64,000 nt of DNA from Gemmatimonadota bacterium (lineage in GTDB: Bacteria > JAAXHH01), in the NCBI GenBank assembly GCA_009838645.1, contig VXRC01000001.1, positions 109,740-173,739 of the forward strand, written 5' to 3'. Numbering within the stretch: the stretch's first letter is position 1; the number at the start of each line of letters is the position of its first letter. Under the pieces are notes generated by a model. It saw only the letters and a list, made by a program, of their open reading frames with translations. It ran no database searches and was not told the origin of the DNA. Positions 37,723 through 46,128 of this stretch are shown here, one piece after another. Position numbers and translations under genes: made by a program.

Positions 37723-38840
37723 ATATCGGCATCACCTGCTATCCCACCTACGGAGGAAGCGGCGCCATCGCCGCCGAACTGGGACAGGCGCTGGCCCGGA
37801 AGGGGCACCGGGTCCATTTCGTGAGCTATTCGATCCCCTTCCGCCTGCAGGAATACAGCCAGAACATCTCCTTCCACAACGTGGAGGTCATGCCCTACCC
37901 GCTGTTCAAGTACCCGCCCTACACCCTCGCGCTCGCGGCGAAAATGGCGGACGTGGCCTCCGAGGCGAAGCTTGACATCCTGCACGTGCACTACGCCGTG
38001 CCCCACGCCACCTGCGCCTTCCTGGCGCGGCACATGCTGCGCGACCGGGACGTCAAGGTCATCACGACCCTGCACGGCACCGATATCACCCTCGTGGGAA
38101 GCGACAAGTCCTTCTACCGGATCACCCGGTTCAGCATCGAGGAAAGCCAGGGGGTCACGGCGGTCTCCGAGTCCCTCAAGCGCGACACGCTGTCCCTCTT
38201 CGACATCGAAAAGGACATCCGGGTGATTCCCAATTTCGTCGACGTCGACCGATTCCGCCGGGGGGACGGCCACTGCGACATCAGCAATTTCGTCGACGAT
38301 GACGAAAAGGTCATCGCGCACGTGTCGAATTTCCGGCCGGTCAAGCGCATCGGGGACATCATCCGCATGTACGCAGAGGTACGGCGCGAAATAAAGTGCA
38401 AGCTGTTGCTGGTGGGGGAAGGTCCGGAGCGCATCCCCATGCAGGAACTGGCCCGGGACCTGGGGCTTCAGGACGGCGTGGTTTTTATGGGAGAGCAGGA
38501 GGGGGTGGACCGGATTCTCTCCTGTTCGGACCTGTATCTGCTTCCCAGCGAACAGGAGAGCTTCGGACTGTCGGCCCTGGAGGCGATGAGCTGCGGCGTC
38601 CCGGTGATCGGCGCCAACGCCGGCGGCCTGCCGGAACTGGTGCGCCACGGGGAGACGGGCTATATCACCGAAGTGGGCGACATCCGGCAGATGGCCCGAC
38701 ACGCCACCGACCTGCTTGCGAACGACGGCTTACGAGAGGCGGTCGGCAGGCAGGCCCGGCAACGGGTGCTGGACAACTTCGCGGAAGAAGCCGTGGTCCC
38801 GCATTACGAAGCCTACTACGAGGAAATGTTGCGGGGATAG
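37719..38840 (+). CDS. bshA: N-acetyl-alpha-D-glucosaminyl L-malate synthase BshA
   Basis: 373 residues, glycosyltransferase family 4. It joins UDP-GlcNAc and L-malate, the first step of bacillithiol synthesis. The N-terminus reads [19 protein letters not shown], the diagnostic BshA start; [21 protein letters not shown] and the C-terminal [21 protein letters not shown] match the donor site. It is last in the operon and ends 60 bases before the convergent rhodanese gene. Confidence 0.95.
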   Translation: MNIGITCYPTYGGSGAIAAELGQALARKGHRVHFVSYSIPFRLQEYSQNISFHNVEVMPYPLFKYPPYTLALAAKMADVASEAKLDILHVHYAVPHATCAFLARHMLRDRDVKVITTLHGTDITLVGSDKSFYRITRFSIEESQGVTAVSESLKRDTLSLFDIEKDIRVIPNFVDVDRFRRGDGHCDISNFVDDDEKVIAHVSNFRPVKRIGDIIRMYAEVRREIKCKLLLVGEGPERIPMQELARDLGLQDGVVFMGEQEGVDRILSCSDLYLLPSEQESFGLSALEAMSCGVPVIGANAGGLPELVRHGETGYITEVGDIRQMARHATDLLANDGLREAVGRQARQRVLDNFAEEAVVPHYEAYYEEMLRG

Positions 38841-38886
38841 CCGGAACCCGCGGACAACCTGTCAGGCCTCTTCCGACTTCGACGCA

Positions 38887-38932
38887 AGCGACGCGTAACT
38901 CACCCTTTTGCCTCCAGCGACGCGTAACTCAC
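38887..38932. repeat. 17-bp direct repeat at the rhodanese 3' end
   Basis: agcgacgcgtaactcac occurs at 38887-38903 and again at 38916-38932, offset 29 bases. The second copy codes for the last residues (GVSYASL) of the rhodanese protein; the first lies across and beyond its stop codon and reads a similar VSYASL in another frame. It looks like a slipped duplication of the gene end. Confidence 0.85.
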
Positions 38933-39337
38933 GCCCTCGCCGCTGTCGTGACTCACCGGCAGGCCTACTTCCTCCCATCCCGGATTGACCACCTGGCCGA
39001 AGGGCGTCATCTCGCCGCTGAACCCGCAGCGCATGTTGACGACCGTCTGGTATCCCATCGACTGCAGCAGTTCGGCGGCGTGATTGGAGCGCTGGCCCGT
39101 CCGGCAACCCAGTACCAGCTTCGAATCCTCCGGATAGTTCGCCTTCATCACCCGGACGAAATCGGGGTTGGGCGTCATCTGCCCGGTCTGCTCGTCCGCG
39201 TGCAGCAGGGGGACGTTAACGGCCGGCGCGGGATGGCCCTGGTCGAATTCGGGAACCGACCGGACGTCGATGTATGCGTATCCCTCGGATTCGACCAGCC
39301 TGGCCGCCTCGTCGGGCATGACCTGTTCCACGCTCAT
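38900..39337 (-). CDS. rhodanese-like sulfurtransferase
   Basis: 145 residues, cytoplasmic. One rhodanese domain with YIDVRSVPEFDQGHPAPAVNVPL and the active-site loop LGCRTGQRS, whose cysteine would carry the persulfide. About 35 residues follow the fold, with the last ten repeated in the downstream DNA. Rhodaneses move sulfane sulfur from thiosulfate or persulfides to thiols. It is convergent with the bacillithiol genes, which makes a bacillithiol-persulfide link plausible, though only by proximity. Confidence 0.9.
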   Translation of the reverse strand: MSVEQVMPDEAARLVESEGYAYIDVRSVPEFDQGHPAPAVNVPLLHADEQTGQMTPNPDFVRVMKANYPEDSKLVLGCRTGQRSNHAAELLQSMGYQTVVNMRCGFSGEMTPFGQVVNPGWEEVGLPVSHDSGEGVSYASLEAKG

Positions 39338-39418
39338 CTAAGTACTCCTTCCTTTAACTGCCATCATGATCGGCGCCGCGGGTCGCGTCCGCACCGCGGA
39401 TCGCCTTGATAACGCCGG

Positions 39419-41416
39419 CTACCACGTCTCCACGATATGCCCCGAGTTCGGAAACCAGATCACATCCACTCCGTAGGAAAGCGCCACGCCCAGTACGTAC
39501 CCCACCAGCATGCCGATGAAGAAGGGCTGCGACTGGCGGTAGAGTCTCGTGCCGCCCAGTTTCATGATTATGGCCTTGACGAGCCAGACGAGGAAGATCG
39601 ACGTGGCGATCATCCCGATGCCCCAGGTCTTGGCCACCGCCCATCCGATGGGGTGCAGCGGCCACCAGTGGAAATTGTGGTGGGCCAGGATCAGCAGCCA
39701 GGCGATGAGTGCGCCGAGCCCGAGACCCAGGTACTCCCCGCCGGTCAACTGCGTCTGGTTATTGATCCACGTCGTCAGTGTGTTGTATCCCGCTTTGGCG
39801 TTGCCGAAAGCATCGGCGAATCCATCCGCCCCGGTGGTGTTGTATCCCAGGAAGATGGTGTAGACGACCGAAATGACCGCGGCCATGACGAGTGCCGAGA
39901 TGATAACGGGAAAGATGCCGCGCCGGGCGCCGCCGATCTCGTCGCCCATCTTGTTGACGTGGGCCATGGCGCACATGCCCAGTGTCCGCCAGTTCCTCGA
40001 GAAGGTCTGGGACAGCGTCAGTATCGTGAGGTCGGCCCGGTGCAGGTTCGCCGACCCGAAGGAGAACACGGTGAATTCATGGGCGTTATAGGGCAGGTCG
40101 AGGTTGATGAGCCCTGCTTCCGCCACCACGCGGGTGACCCCGATATAGAGCAGCATGCAGGTGGCCAGCAGCGTGGCCGCGGCGGCGACAGTCATCCCCA
40201 TGCTGACCAGGAAGAAGAACATGTAGGCGATGCCGATCACCACGCCGCCCATGGCGGTCCGGTACGAGAAGAACTCTCCCGAATCATCGATGTCGCGGCC
40301 CCGGCCGATAGCCTTTCTCACCACATCATACAGGTGGCGGCGCGCCATCCAGAGTCCGAAGAGGGTAAACATGAAGAAACCGCCCAGGTGCTGGGCCGTG
40401 ACGATCTCGGTCGTCTTCGGAATGCCGAACCGGCTCATGATGCCGATCTGGATCGTGGCAAGCAGGAAGAACACCCAGATGCTGAACAGGATATTCAGGT
40501 TCGTGAAGAACCCGATGCCGATGAAAGCGAAATTGATCTTGAACTGAATCGGCGGGAAGGATTCGGCCAGGGTGATCGGTATGCGGTAGTCTCCCCCCAG
40601 CCTGATGGGCGGCACGACGTCCCAATACGAAATGATGTTCCATAGAATGATGAAGAGGGGGATGCTGAAACCGTACCAGAACACCCTGGACCGGGCGATC
40701 CGGGGCAGCACGGAGCCGCTTTCGTCATCCTCGATGAGCAGCAGGGGGACGCGGGCCAGCGGAAAGGTCAACCGCTCCCTTTCGATCCATTGCTTGCGCA
40801 GGATCACCATGAGCGAGGCGCTGGCGAAGAAGAGGGCCAGGAAGAAGGTGCCCCACCAGCTCATGGGGATGATCCAGTCCCGCCAGGGAATGACCCCCGT
40901 GGACGGCAGGCCCTCGTAGAACCAGCGTATGGCCTGTCGTTCGTCGGTGACGACCAGCCAGGTCGGCAGGTACTCGAAGAACAACTCGACGTATCTGTTC
41001 TCGGAATTGGCGTAGTAGTGGGGGATGGAGGGCACGGCGACCCAGTAGGTGGTAAAGGCCCACCCCGGAACGGCCGAGGCCGTGAACACGATGAAGAATA
41101 TGATAATCAGTTCCGGCGCGGTGAAAATCCGCGTGGGCGCGAAACGCTTCAACAGGCCGTTTATGACGAAGACGACCAGCATGAAGGGGAAGAGCGCCGC
41201 CATGGGCATGTGGGTGATGGAAAGGTAGGAGGAGTGGGCTTCGAAGGCGGAATGCACGACCCACCACGCCATGAGTGCGGAGAGTCCCAGGCCGAGACCC
41301 ACCGCCCGGAGCGTCATGCCCGACGCCAGGCCCCCATGCCGGGCGGGAGCGCCTGCTCCGAGAGGATGGGAATCCGGCTTCCCGGACGGCGCGGAAGACC
41401 GCTGGCGTACGCTCAT
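39419..41416 (-). CDS. DUF6785/DUF6784-type permease, paralogue of the 30617 gene
   Basis: 665 residues with about 14 hydrophobic helices. N-terminal helix GLGLGLSALMAWWVVHSAFE, VILRKQWIERERLTFP after the first helix bundle, and a C-terminal GGTRLYRQSQPFFIGMLVG plus DVIWFPNSGH that align with the paralogue 30617-32611. Such membrane proteins are uncharacterised and are presumed to be transporters of organic substrates. The N-terminus differs from the paralogue, suggesting a different substrate. It is transcribed divergently from the epimerase at 41754 and ends 81 bases from the rhodanese start. Confidence 0.75.
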   Translation of the reverse strand: MSVRQRSSAPSGKPDSHPLGAGAPARHGGLASGMTLRAVGLGLGLSALMAWWVVHSAFEAHSSYLSITHMPMAALFPFMLVVFVINGLLKRFAPTRIFTAPELIIIFFIVFTASAVPGWAFTTYWVAVPSIPHYYANSENRYVELFFEYLPTWLVVTDERQAIRWFYEGLPSTGVIPWRDWIIPMSWWGTFFLALFFASASLMVILRKQWIERERLTFPLARVPLLLIEDDESGSVLPRIARSRVFWYGFSIPLFIILWNIISYWDVVPPIRLGGDYRIPITLAESFPPIQFKINFAFIGIGFFTNLNILFSIWVFFLLATIQIGIMSRFGIPKTTEIVTAQHLGGFFMFTLFGLWMARRHLYDVVRKAIGRGRDIDDSGEFFSYRTAMGGVVIGIAYMFFFLVSMGMTVAAAATLLATCMLLYIGVTRVVAEAGLINLDLPYNAHEFTVFSFGSANLHRADLTILTLSQTFSRNWRTLGMCAMAHVNKMGDEIGGARRGIFPVIISALVMAAVISVVYTIFLGYNTTGADGFADAFGNAKAGYNTLTTWINNQTQLTGGEYLGLGLGALIAWLLILAHHNFHWWPLHPIGWAVAKTWGIGMIATSIFLVWLVKAIIMKLGGTRLYRQSQPFFIGMLVGYVLGVALSYGVDVIWFPNSGHIVETW

Positions 41417-41753
41417 GGGACGGATCGCTTGAGGGGATGGAATTCACTGGATTTACCGGTCGCCCGCCGGCCGAGCGCCGGTCTCTCACCGTTCGTACAC
41501 CGGTCGCTCGCCGGTCGTTCCGGGATGGGCACAATGTATCTTCCCGTCGGGGTCCGATCAAGGACTAAAACGGCTGGCGGAGGGCTGCGGACAGGCCGCC
41601 GACGGGCCGACGACGAGCCGCCCAGGAGCCGCGGACAGGCCCGCTGGATACGCGGCTGTTTCCCTTGACACCGGCCCGTGCGCGCCATACAATGGACGGG
41701 GTTTTCGGCCGTTGTTTTTCGTCCCCTGATTCCTGGCAAAAAGGACCGTTTTC
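41417..41753. other. divergent intergenic region with GC-rich repeats and promoter
   Basis: 337 bases. The stretch from about 41455 to 41530 repeats ccggtcg/cgccggt-type words without a fixed period, and 41580-41650 repeats gccgccgacggg-like words. The end nearest the epimerase holds a promoter with TTGACA and TACAAT. I see no coding frame I would trust. Confidence 0.5.
41665..41693 (+). promoter_or_regulatory. sigma70-type promoter of the epimerase gene
   Basis: TTGACA (41665-41670), exactly 17 bases, then TACAAT (41688-41693). This is the best promoter in the window, about 60 bases before the ATG at 41754. Confidence 0.75.
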
Positions 41754-42725
41754 ATGCAGTATCTGCTCACCGGCGGATATGGTTGCATCGGTTCGTGGAT
41801 CGTGAAGAACCTGGTCGACGACGGACACGATGTCGCCATCTACGACCTGGTGGAACACACCGCCCGCATGGCGTTGATCATGGACACGGAAGAGATCGCC
41901 CGGGTTCGGTTCATCGAGGGCGACATCGCCGACGGTCCCCACTTCACCCGGGTGGTCGGAGAAACGGGCGCGTCCCGCATCATACACCTGGCCGGGCTGC
42001 AGGTGCCCGTCTGCCGGGCCGACCCCATCAAGGGCGCCACGGTCAACGTGATCGGCACGCTCAACGTCTTCGAGGCGGCGAAAACCCATGCCGATATCGT
42101 GAAGCGCATCGTCTACGCGAGTTCCGCGGCCGTCTACGGCATGGAGGACGACTACGATGCGGGTCCGGTCGGCAACGACGCGGTATTGCGGCCCGTCACC
42201 CACTACGGCGTCTTCAAGCAGTGCAACGAGGCGAACGCCCGGGTGTATTACCTCGACCACGGCATTTCCAGCATCGGCCTGCGGCCATGGACTGTCTACG
42301 GCCCGGGGCGGGACTTCGGCCTGACCTCCGACCCCACGAAGGCGGTCAAGGCCGCCCTGTTAAGCCGCCCTTACGTGATCGGGTACGGCGGGCGGAACAA
42401 CATGCAGTACGTGAACGACACGGCACGAACCTTCATCCGGTGCGCCGAGGTCGCCACCGATGGCGCCGGAGCCTACAGCATCCGCGGCGACGTCGTGACC
42501 ATCGACGAAGTCATCGCGTCCATCGAGCGCGTCGTCCCGGGTTCGGAGGGACTCATCTCCCACCTGGACCTGAACTTGCCCATCGCGCCCGACCTCGATG
42601 ACCGCGCCATCCAGGAGGACGTGGGCGAGATCCCCTACACGCCGCTGGACGAGGGGATCAGGGAGACCTGGGACGTATTCCGCCGCCATCACGAGGCCGG
42701 CACGCTGAGCACGGACGACCTGTAG
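41754..42725 (+). CDS. NAD-dependent epimerase/dehydratase (extended SDR)
   Basis: 323 residues. The N-terminal TGGYGCIGSWIVKNLVDDGHDV is the Rossmann glycine motif, and the active-site YxxxK is HYGVFKQCNEANAR; the upstream catalytic serine is in YASSAAVYG. Extended SDRs of this type epimerise or dehydrate nucleotide-sugars, though some act on other polyols. The start codon follows AAAAAGGACC, a moderate ribosome site. It is followed by a small frame and a PhyH gene, suggesting a short operon. Confidence 0.88.
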   Translation: MQYLLTGGYGCIGSWIVKNLVDDGHDVAIYDLVEHTARMALIMDTEEIARVRFIEGDIADGPHFTRVVGETGASRIIHLAGLQVPVCRADPIKGATVNVIGTLNVFEAAKTHADIVKRIVYASSAAVYGMEDDYDAGPVGNDAVLRPVTHYGVFKQCNEANARVYYLDHGISSIGLRPWTVYGPGRDFGLTSDPTKAVKAALLSRPYVIGYGGRNNMQYVNDTARTFIRCAEVATDGAGAYSIRGDVVTIDEVIASIERVVPGSEGLISHLDLNLPIAPDLDDRAIQEDVGEIPYTPLDEGIRETWDVFRRHHEAGTLSTDDL

Positions 42726-42733
42726 GGACCACC

Positions 42734-42820
42734 TTGGTACTGCGGCTTCGCAGCCCCAACGAACCGAATCTCCACTATGTATCGGACCTGTACAATCAGT
42801 TGCAGGCGGTGACCGAATGA
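42734..42820 (+). other. possible 28-residue leader peptide frame upstream of the PhyH gene
   Basis: A TTG-initiated frame ends in an ATGA that overlaps the next gene's start codon, the arrangement used for translational coupling. The deduced end DLYNQLQAVTE looks protein-like. It has no strong ribosome site, so it may equally be the relic of a deleted gene or chance. Confidence 0.25.
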
Positions 42821-43611
42821 CGCTGGAACGTCAGATACAGGCCATGCGGACGGACGGCTGGTGCGTCCTGGACGGCATCATCCCGGGGGACAGGCTGGAC
42901 GAGGTACGCCACCAAGTCATCGCTTCCACCAACCGCCACCGGAATCCCGATGCACCCGCGAACATCGGCCACGTGAGCGGTTTCCTGAAGTACGACCAGT
43001 CGCTGGCGCCCTGGCTCGCGGACCCGCGGCTCCTCGACCTGGCCGGCGTGCTGCTCGGACGCCATTTCCGCATCTCCTTCACCACGGCCACCATCAACGA
43101 ACCCGGGAACGAACGCGGAGGCTGGCACGCGGACTGGCCCTTCAACCAGCGGAACGCGGGACATGTGCCCGCTCCGTACCCGGACGCGGTCATGCACCTC
43201 ACCACCATCTGGATGCTCTCCTCCTTCACCGGCGAAAACGGGGGCACGCTCATCGTCCCGGGCAGTCACCGCAAGGACAACAATCCCACCGGCAACAACG
43301 GAGTTTCTCCGGACGAACCCCATCCGAACGAGCTGAACGTGACCGGCGAGGCGGGAAGTGTCCTCGTCATGGACAGCCGGCTCTGGCATTCGACGGCCGC
43401 CAACACCTCCCGGGATCCCCGCGTGGCGGTCGTCGTCCGCTATGCGCCCTGGTGGCTGAACCTGAACGTGCTGCGGCCCGGTTCGGAAGACCGCCGGATC
43501 CTGGTGGACGAGACCGGCATAACGGAAAACCTGGTCCCCACCCTCCCCAGGGACGTCTTCGACGGACTGCCCGGTGAGCTGAAGCCCCTCGTGTCTCACT
43601 GGGCGGAGTAG
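42817..43611 (+). CDS. phytanoyl-CoA dioxygenase (PhyH) family protein
   Basis: 264 residues. The Fe(II) ligands are intact: His104 and Asp106 in GGWHADWPF, and His191 in DSRLWHSTAAN, with Arg199 or Arg202 placed to bind 2-oxoglutarate. SFTGENGGTLIVPGSH is the typical core strand. It differs from the PhyH protein at 11336-12172 and is nearer to the family's bacterial small-molecule hydroxylases. It follows the epimerase by 91 bases on the same strand, so both could modify a shared sugar- or lipid-linked product. Confidence 0.87.
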   Translation: MTLERQIQAMRTDGWCVLDGIIPGDRLDEVRHQVIASTNRHRNPDAPANIGHVSGFLKYDQSLAPWLADPRLLDLAGVLLGRHFRISFTTATINEPGNERGGWHADWPFNQRNAGHVPAPYPDAVMHLTTIWMLSSFTGENGGTLIVPGSHRKDNNPTGNNGVSPDEPHPNELNVTGEAGSVLVMDSRLWHSTAANTSRDPRVAVVVRYAPWWLNLNVLRPGSEDRRILVDETGITENLVPTLPRDVFDGLPGELKPLVSHWAE

Positions 43612-43684
43612 GATTCTCAATACCTCAGTAAGACATTCCCTGGGTCCCCGAAACATTATACCCGTCGCATTAGTCTAATGTTTA

Positions 43685-43711
43685 AGAATCGCAGTACGTA
43701 GTTTCGATTCT
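43685..43711 (+). promoter_or_regulatory. inverted repeat, possible operator of the DUF4097 operon
   Basis: agaatcg (43685-43691) and cgattct (43705-43711) are perfect arms 13 bases apart, overlapping a TATAAC hexamer about 25 bases before the DUF4097 start. Placement suggests a regulator site, but no regulator gene is adjacent. Confidence 0.35.
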
Positions 43712-43734
43712 ATAACTCGAGACTGGAGGATGAT

Positions 43735-45165
43735 ATGAACCGGAATGGAGTTGTAGCGGTTTTATGCGCGTTTCTTTGGACTTCAAGCGCGTGCAGCACC
43801 CAGGAGTTCGGATTTGAGCGCGAAGGGCGGGACTATATCGAGGGCGATCAGGAAAGATTCGAGGTAAATCCTGGAGGTACACTGACGGTCGATGCCGAAT
43901 TAGGGGCAATTTACATCAGAAGTTCAAACAATGACGAAGTCGATGTCCTGGTGAGAAAACGACTAAGGTCAACCGATGCTGACCAGGCGCGTAAAGCCTT
44001 TAGTAATGTTGAAATCGATATCAAACAGGTGGATAAAGGGGTACGTATCGAAGTCGATCAGATCAGGAACGTCACGTACAGACGATGGTTCTGGCAGGAC
44101 TGGCCGGATCGGCTATCTGTAGATATCGAAGTAACGGTACCCGTGGAATATAACCTGGATCTCAGTACGATCAGCGGTGATATCCGGACTACAAATACCG
44201 TAGGTGACGTGACCGCAAAGACCCTTTCAGGGAACATTTCGACCGGTCCCGCCGAAGGAAACTTGAGCATAAAAACGAACAGCGGGAATATCAGAACCGG
44301 TCCCGTAGTAGGCAAGGTGCATACCATTACTCTGAGTGGCTATAACGAAATCGGCCCAGTCAACGGCGAAGTGAAGGTCCGTTCGAATTCTGGCAACATC
44401 AAAACAGGTAGCGTAGAAGGTAATGTACAAGGCAAGTCTTTAAGTGGTAACATCGTAATCGGCCCCGTGCATGGTGACGTGACAGTCAGTACGAACTCCG
44501 GCAGCATCGAGTCCAGTTTCGTTGACGGGAATCTGAAAGCCTCGTCATTAAGCGGCAGCGTTAAAACGGGTCCGGTGAAAAACGACGTTACAGTCAGCAC
44601 AACGGACGGCGATATTGACACCGGGGATATTGGGGGGAGTGTACAATCCAGTTCCCTATCCGGCCATATCAGCATCGGTGCTGTAAATAGTAATGTAAAA
44701 GCCAATACGACCTCCGGAAACATCAAGGTCTCAAACGTGTTCGGCGTTTCCGAAACCAGATCCCTGAGCGGAGACATCAGGCTAGGCTCTACACATGGCG
44801 GCATTGTTGCCAGTACAGCCAGTGGTGACATCGAAGGGGATTTGATCGATACTGATTCATCCGTTGATGCCAGATACCAATTTCAATCACTAGCCGGTGA
44901 CATTTCAATAATCCTACCATTCGACATGCCGGCTGTTATCGATGCGCAGATAAGTATCGGGGAGATCATTGATCCTTGGTTGCCAAATTCGTGGCATGTC
45001 CTGAGGCATATCGATTCGGATTTTGATCTGGACGTTAGTAAAGTGGAATCCAGCCCGGGTAACCATACAATTAAAGCTGTCGGTGAAATAAATGGCGGAG
45101 GGAACGATATTATACTAGTGACCAATGATGGAAAAATACGAATCCGCAGCAAAGACGATTGGTAG
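43735..45165 (+). CDS. DUF4097-like exported repeat protein 1
   Basis: 476 residues. The N-terminus is a lipoprotein-type signal ending SSAC. A leading beta domain (about 30-145) is followed by about 12 repeats of 18 residues of the form xLSGxIxxGPxxGxVxxx, alternating with xNSG or xTSG versions, so the true period is 36. It closes with a capping domain ending NDGKIRIRSKDDW. Such repeats form a beta-solenoid; DUF4097 proteins are exported and of unknown function. The ATG has GGAGGA in front. Sampled lines are about half G+C, lower than the paralogues. Confidence 0.7.
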   Translation: MNRNGVVAVLCAFLWTSSACSTQEFGFEREGRDYIEGDQERFEVNPGGTLTVDAELGAIYIRSSNNDEVDVLVRKRLRSTDADQARKAFSNVEIDIKQVDKGVRIEVDQIRNVTYRRWFWQDWPDRLSVDIEVTVPVEYNLDLSTISGDIRTTNTVGDVTAKTLSGNISTGPAEGNLSIKTNSGNIRTGPVVGKVHTITLSGYNEIGPVNGEVKVRSNSGNIKTGSVEGNVQGKSLSGNIVIGPVHGDVTVSTNSGSIESSFVDGNLKASSLSGSVKTGPVKNDVTVSTTDGDIDTGDIGGSVQSSSLSGHISIGAVNSNVKANTTSGNIKVSNVFGVSETRSLSGDIRLGSTHGGIVASTASGDIEGDLIDTDSSVDARYQFQSLAGDISIILPFDMPAVIDAQISIGEIIDPWLPNSWHVLRHIDSDFDLDVSKVESSPGNHTIKAVGEINGGGNDIILVTNDGKIRIRSKDDW

Positions 45166-45297
45166 TGGTGTCAGTTTGTTCGAAGGTAAGCACGTCCGGA
45201 CGGTACGCAACGAGTAAAGGCACAACCTTTAAATCCCTTCGAGAGTCTCAATAACAACATCGTGCAGATTCTCTAGCTATACAACCGTGGGAGTTCG

Positions 45298-46077
45298 ATG
45301 AGTATGAAGAAGATATGGATCACAATGATTGCGTTTATAAGCGTTACTCCAGTTCTTGATTCCGTCGCGCAGGATGCACAGGATACCGACATCATGCGAA
45401 CTGAACGGGGATTCGTGGAGAGCACCACGGCGACGTACACGGTCGACCCCGGCGGCGAGCTGATCATCGACGCCGACTTCGGATCCGTTCGGATTGAGAC
45501 CGCGACCACCGACAAAGTGGAAATCCTTGTCGAAAAGCAACGGAAGGAAGGCACCGCAGACGAGGCCCGCCGCGCCTTCGAAGATGTGGAGGTAACCACG
45601 GAACAGCAGGGCAACGACGTGCACCTCCGCGTCGACCATTCGCGATGGTTGGGACGCAACGGCCTGTCCATCGAGATGACGGTCCAGGTGCCCTATACCT
45701 ACGATCTGGACATCGAGACGGCAGGCGGAAGCATAATCATCGCGGACCTGGACGGCGAGATCGTGGCCAAGACGGCAGGCGGAAGCATCCGCATCGGCGC
45801 CACGCAAGGGGACGTGAACGCCAGGACCCTGGGTGGAAGCATCCGCATCGGCCCGACCGAAGGGGGCGTGTCCGCGAAGACCCTGGGCGGCAGTATCGAT
45901 ATAGGGGACGCCAATGGAGACGTGTCCGCCCAGACGATGGGTGGAAGCATCCGCGTCGGACGCACAGAAGGTGACCTGACCGCCTACACCATGGGCGGAA
46001 ACATCACCGTGGAATCCGTTTCGGGCAAAGCGTCGGCCAAGACGCTGGGTGGAAAAGTCAGGGTCGGTTCAACGTAA
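45298..46077 (+). CDS. DUF4097-like exported repeat protein 2, short
   Basis: 259 residues. Signal peptide of the SPI type (ending near SVAQ), a leading domain (about 30-135), then about 7 repeats of 18 residues of the form TxGGSIRIGxTxGxVxAK. The protein ends abruptly inside the repeats with no cap like that of its two neighbours. It shares the leading-domain motif ADFGSVRIET with the other two. Second of a tandem trio; about 130 bases separate it from the first and 50 from the third. Confidence 0.7.
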   Translation: MSMKKIWITMIAFISVTPVLDSVAQDAQDTDIMRTERGFVESTTATYTVDPGGELIIDADFGSVRIETATTDKVEILVEKQRKEGTADEARRAFEDVEVTTEQQGNDVHLRVDHSRWLGRNGLSIEMTVQVPYTYDLDIETAGGSIIIADLDGEIVAKTAGGSIRIGATQGDVNARTLGGSIRIGPTEGGVSAKTLGGSIDIGDANGDVSAQTMGGSIRVGRTEGDLTAYTMGGNITVESVSGKASAKTLGGKVRVGST

Positions 46078-46128
46078 CGGTTCGTCGGCGATGACAACAC
46101 CGCCTGTATTGACATTTTGGGAGGAATG

